Shown: piece after piece, positions 5,442-8,038 of the stretch
Position numbering within the stretch: position 1 is the first letter of the stretch
How the letters are laid out: each line of letters starts with the position of its first letter
Source of the DNA: Bacteroidales bacterium
GTDB lineage: Bacteria; Bacteroidota; Bacteroidia; Bacteroidales; UBA10428
Length of the DNA stretch: 8,038 nt
Assembly: GCA_016935595.1 (NCBI GenBank)
Contig: JAFGQQ010000049.1
Span: 1-8,038, forward strand
Direction of reading: 5' to 3'
Program-made: the position numbers and the translations under genes
The notes under the pieces: model-generated
Databases searched by the model: none
Told to the model about the DNA's origin: nothing
What the model saw: the letters and a program-made list of their open reading frames with translations, nothing else

Positions 5442-5909
5442 ATGAAGGATTTAATTAAAATATTATCCATTCTAATATCCGGAGCATTTTTGTTGTCCAC
5501 AACAGGATTATTTTTTATACATCACTCATGTATGCATTCAGGGTATGAAAAAATTGTTATATCTGACAAATTTGATTGTTGTGCTTCCGAAACTGAGAAT
5601 TCTGATTGTTGTGGTTCATACGATAATTCAACAGATATAAATAAAAATGTAAATGCTGATAGTCAATTTAATAATCCAGAAAATCATAAAAATTGTTGTA
5701 TCAATAAATTCTATTACCTGAAAAATGATTATCAGTTTACATCACATGAAAAAACAATTGTTAAAATTCAGCTGTTTCGAACTTTTGTAACAGATTATCA
5801 TATCAAATCCCTTTTTGCGGAAGCATTGTTCAAACAATTCAGTTTCAAATCACCGACAGCATTACCTGACATTGAAATTTTAAAACTTACCGGAAAGTTA
5901 CTTTTATGA
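5442..5909 (+). CDS. Small secreted Cys-pair protein, probable HYC_CC_PP family
   Basis: A 155-aa protein with an uncleaved or cleaved N-terminal hydrophobic segment (about residues 5-26) followed by HHSCMH (27-32). Then come Cys pairs CC at 46-47, 56-57 and 85-86, making seven cysteines in all with Cys30. The middle (48-84) is polar, Asn/Asp/Ser-rich and probably disordered. The C-terminal part (about 106-155) is hydrophobic/aromatic and ends SPTALPDIEILKLTGKLLL. The layout of N-terminal helix, His-x-Cys, CC pair and Pro-containing tail resembles the Bacteroidota HYC_CC_PP proteins, often found next to TonB receptors; the PP is not conserved here. No biochemical role is established to my knowledge. 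The exported location and paired thiols suggest metal binding, perhaps copper, which is inference. It is followed after 83 bp by the TonB receptor on the same strand and is probably co-transcribed with it. The ATG is supported by the promoter immediately upstream; the mRNA would be nearly leaderless. Confidence 0.82.
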   Translation: MKDLIKILSILISGAFLLSTTGLFFIHHSCMHSGYEKIVISDKFDCCASETENSDCCGSYDNSTDINKNVNADSQFNNPENHKNCCINKFYYLKNDYQFTSHEKTIVKIQLFRTFVTDYHIKSLFAEALFKQFSFKSPTALPDIEILKLTGKLLL

Positions 5910-5915
5910 AGTAAT

Positions 5916-5941
5916 CCCCCCCCGGGAGAATCTATACCCGG
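5916..5941 (+). repeat. C8 tract and GC-rich stem-loop after the Cys-pair gene
   Basis: Eight consecutive C residues (5916-5923) run into GGG, beginning 6 bases after the stop codon. CCGGG (5922-5926) can pair with CCCGG (5937-5941) across a 10-nt loop. It is the most GC-rich patch in an otherwise AT-rich window. It could be an mRNA-stabilising or attenuating hairpin; there is no U-run directly behind it, so a simple terminator is unlikely. Confidence 0.4.
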
Positions 5942-5949
5942 ATATAATA

Positions 5950-5965
5950 TGATCACTGGTGATCA
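5950..5965. promoter_or_regulatory. Perfect 7+7 inverted repeat TGATCAC-TG-GTGATCA upstream of the receptor gene
   Basis: Arms 5950-5956 and 5959-5965 are exactly complementary, separated by 2 bp. It lies 27 bp before the receptor ATG and is followed by ATTTTAAATTTT. Two readings are possible: a binding site for a dimeric regulator giving the receptor separate control, or an RNA hairpin (6-bp stem, CTGG loop) with a weak U-run acting as attenuator. The compact symmetric form favours a protein site, but this is not decided. Confidence 0.45.
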
Positions 5966-5977
5966 ATTTTAAATTTT

Positions 5978-5985
5978 AAGGGAAG
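5978..5985 (+). promoter_or_regulatory. Purine-rich SD-like stretch (AAGGGAAG) before the receptor ATG
   Basis: It ends 7 bases before the ATG at 5993, at normal Shine-Dalgarno distance. It is the only clear SD-like sequence in the window and supports this start codon. Confidence 0.4.
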
Positions 5986-5992
5986 ATAAATC

Positions 5993-8038
5993 ATGAAAAA
6001 TATAATTGCTGTTATAATATTTTTATTTACCGGAATTTTACCCATTTTTTCCCAGCCAGTAAATATTACTGGAAAGGTTAGTGAAATAAATGATGAAGGC
6101 ATTAAGATTCCACTACAGTTTGTCAATGTTTACTGGAATAATACACTGACCGGAACTGTTACTGATGAAAATGGGGAGTTCACCATTCCAAAATCCACGA
6201 CTGTATCGAATGCATTAGTATTTAGTTACATAGGATATTTAGATGATACTGTATTTGTAGATAATGAAACGGTCTTTCTCGACATAGTTCTAAATTCTAC
6301 AAGACAACTGGATGAAGTAACGGTTGAGAAGAGAATGGGTGGCTCATACTTTTCAAAATTACAGCCCATTCATACGGAAGTCATTACTGCAGAAGGATTA
6401 CAGAAACTACCTTGTTGTAATCTGTCTGAGAGTTTTGAGAATAATGCAACCATTGATGCAGGTTACTCAGATGCTCTGACAGGGGCAAAGCACATTAAAA
6501 TGCTTGGGCTTGCTGGTGTATACAGTCAGATGCTATTTGAAAATATACCTTATATGCGTGGACTTGAATCGTCTTATGGATTAAGTTATGTACCGGGTCC
6601 CTGGATGGAATCTATTCAAATTTCCAAAGGCGCTGCGTCTGTTATGAACGGATATGAATCCACCACCGGGCAGATTAATATAGAATATAAAAAACCTGCA
6701 GATGGAGATCCACTGTTTATGAATCTGTTTGCCAGCAGTATTGGTAGACTTGAAGGCAATTTGATCTCTGCCTTCCCGATAAAGGATAGATTGAGCACAT
6801 CCATCCTGGGTCATGTATCAACCATTCAAAACAAAATGGATCATAACAATGATGGATTTCTGGATATGCCCATCTCGAATCAGATCAACATACTGAACAG
6901 ATGGAATTATGAATCCGAAGGGAATTTACATGCTCAAATTGGCTTTTCTGTAATGGATGAATCCAGAAAAGGAGGGCAAATGGATTTCAATTTCAGCGAA
7001 CCGGTTGATAACCAGAATTATTACGGTATTAATATTAATACCCGCATGTACCGCATATTTGGGAAATTGGGATTTATTTATCCGGAAAAACCATATAAAG
7101 GTTTAGGTATTGTGACTTCTGCTACATTTTTTGAACAGAATTCATTTTATGGTTTAAATACTTATTCGGGCGACCAGTTTTCTTATTATGCCAATATCAT
7201 TTATCAGACAATTTTTAGAACCACTGATCATAAAATAAATACAGGCATTAGTTTTAATTATGATCTTTTCAAGGAAAGTTATAATAATGAAATTTTTGAC
7301 AGGGCTGAGATAGTGGAGGGGATATTCGGACAATATACTTATACCCTTCCTGATAAATTTACCGGCATTGCAGGTATCAGGATTGATTATCATAATAAGT
7401 TTGGTTTATTACTGACTCCAAGGTTTCACATTCGATATGATCTGAATGAGCACACTTCAATCAGGGCATCGGTCGGTAAAGGATACAGATCTGCCAATAT
7501 ATTATCAGAAAATACTGGCATATTAATTTCCTCAAGAACGATTTATTTTCCTGAGGATTTTAATATTGAAGAAGCATGGAATTGGGGCTTTAATGTAAGG
7601 CGGGATTTTCATTTTAATCAACAGAGAGAAATTACATTAAATATTGATTTCTACAGGACTGACTTTATAAACCAGATAATAGTCGATATGGATCAGGATG
7701 TTTCAGTCGTTTATATCTATAATCTTGACGGACGTTCATTTTCAAACAGTTTTCAGGCACAAATTGATGCAGAGCCAATAGAAAGGATCAATGTAACAAT
7801 GGCATTCAGACTGAATGATGTAAGAACCACTTACCATTCCAGGCTGCTTACAGTTCCTTTGACCTCCCGATATAAAGGTTTATTGACATTTTCTTATGCT
7901 ACGAAGTTTGACAAATGGACTTTTGATTTTACCGGGCAGCTGAACGGTCAGACCCGATTACCTATTACAAATATGAATCCTGAAGAATTCAGGAGATCTG
8001 AATATTCACCTATGTATCCGATTATTCACGCACAGATC
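5993..8038 (+). CDS. TonB-dependent outer-membrane receptor with Cys-Cys plug motif, 3'-truncated by the window edge
   Basis: The 682 codons seen are open to the window edge; perhaps 60-80 residues of the barrel are missing. Order of parts: signal peptide (1-20, ending IFS), carboxypeptidase-regulatory-like beta domain (about 24-102, with FVNVYWNNTLTGTVTDENGEF), a TonB-box-like segment (LDEVTVE, 106-112), plug (about 120-232), then beta-barrel strands with typical elements such as GKGYRSANIL (495-504) and FNIEEAWNWGFN (523-534). At the plug start KLPCCNLSESFENN (138-151) carries Cys141-Cys142, followed by TGAKHIKMLGLAG and PGPWMESIQISKGAASVMNGYESTTGQINIEYKKP. I recognise this plug type from Bacteroidota receptors often found near metal, especially copper, genes. 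Residues 283-291 (DHNNDGFLD) form a DxNxDG loop suited to calcium. The receptor would import its ligand across the outer membrane using TonB energy. It follows the Cys-pair gene by 83 bp and is divergent from the CDF gene, which supports a metal ligand. The substrate itself cannot be read from sequence. Confidence 0.93.
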   Translation, partial: MKNIIAVIIFLFTGILPIFSQPVNITGKVSEINDEGIKIPLQFVNVYWNNTLTGTVTDENGEFTIPKSTTVSNALVFSYIGYLDDTVFVDNETVFLDIVLNSTRQLDEVTVEKRMGGSYFSKLQPIHTEVITAEGLQKLPCCNLSESFENNATIDAGYSDALTGAKHIKMLGLAGVYSQMLFENIPYMRGLESSYGLSYVPGPWMESIQISKGAASVMNGYESTTGQINIEYKKPADGDPLFMNLFASSIGRLEGNLISAFPIKDRLSTSILGHVSTIQNKMDHNNDGFLDMPISNQINILNRWNYESEGNLHAQIGFSVMDESRKGGQMDFNFSEPVDNQNYYGININTRMYRIFGKLGFIYPEKPYKGLGIVTSATFFEQNSFYGLNTYSGDQFSYYANIIYQTIFRTTDHKINTGISFNYDLFKESYNNEIFDRAEIVEGIFGQYTYTLPDKFTGIAGIRIDYHNKFGLLLTPRFHIRYDLNEHTSIRASVGKGYRSANILSENTGILISSRTIYFPEDFNIEEAWNWGFNVRRDFHFNQQREITLNIDFYRTDFINQIIVDMDQDVSVVYIYNLDGRSFSNSFQAQIDAEPIERINVTMAFRLNDVRTTYHSRLLTVPLTSRYKGLLTFSYATKFDKWTFDFTGQLNGQTRLPITNMNPEEFRRSEYSPMYPIIHAQI

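Noticed and set aside
5432..5965. TGATCA shared by the Cys-pair promoter and the receptor-gap palindrome as one common operator
   Set aside because: The 6-mer also occurs inside coding DNA near 94, 2380, 5133 and 7226, so sharing it is not significant. Only the longer 16-bp palindrome is kept.
1..8038. CRISPR array, tRNA, rRNA, insertion sequence or prophage
   Set aside because: No regularly spaced repeats, cloverleaf-like stretches, transposase/integrase motifs or terminal inverted repeats with target duplications were seen on either strand.

Overview
The window looks like chromosomal DNA from a member of the Bacteroidota, possibly a Bacteroidales or Marinilabiliales type; the order is a guess. 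It is strongly AT-rich. Several genes are preceded by the TAnnTTTG -7 box characteristic of this phylum, and Shine-Dalgarno sequences are mostly absent. It also carries a TonB-dependent receptor with an N-terminal carboxypeptidase-regulatory-like domain, and a small Cys-pair secreted protein of a type I know from Bacteroidota. No mobile element, tRNA, rRNA or CRISPR array is visible.

Layout, left to right: the first 259 codons of quinolinate synthase nadA on the minus strand, running off the left edge (1-777). Then a 502-bp AT-rich non-coding stretch holding several short palindromes. Then an Rrf2-family regulator on the plus strand with an IscR-like Cys/His set (1280-1711), whose end overlaps by 11 bp a convergent VanZ-like membrane protein (1701-2117). 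HemW, a radical-SAM heme chaperone, follows on the plus strand (2164-3297). Four bases after it ends a convergent membrane-anchored coiled-coil protein of unknown function (3302-4213, start corrected). Next is a cation diffusion facilitator transporter on the minus strand (4372-5295, start corrected). A 146-bp divergent region separates it from a plus-strand pair: a 155-aa secreted protein with three Cys-Cys pairs (5442-5909) and a TonB-dependent receptor that runs off the right edge after 682 codons (5993-8038).

The likely functional unit is the right-hand block. A Cys-pair protein and an outer-membrane receptor that itself has a Cys-Cys pair at the start of its plug are transcribed divergently from a metal efflux transporter. 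I infer a metal-handling locus, import opposed to efflux, most likely for a thiophilic metal such as copper, but the sequence does not fix the metal. The left block has an iron-sulfur theme: NadA and HemW are 4Fe-4S proteins, and the Rrf2 protein has the ligands expected for an Fe-S sensor.

The most notable non-coding signals are: a perfect 18-bp palindrome and a separate CCTGA-N4-TCAGG operator-like repeat in front of the Rrf2 gene; a TTG-N20-TAnnTTTG promoter only 7 nt from the ATG of the Cys-pair gene, implying an almost leaderless mRNA; and a C8 tract plus a perfect 7+7-bp inverted repeat between that gene and the receptor. No complete undescribed system is demonstrated; the Cys-pair protein, receptor and CDF block is the best candidate.
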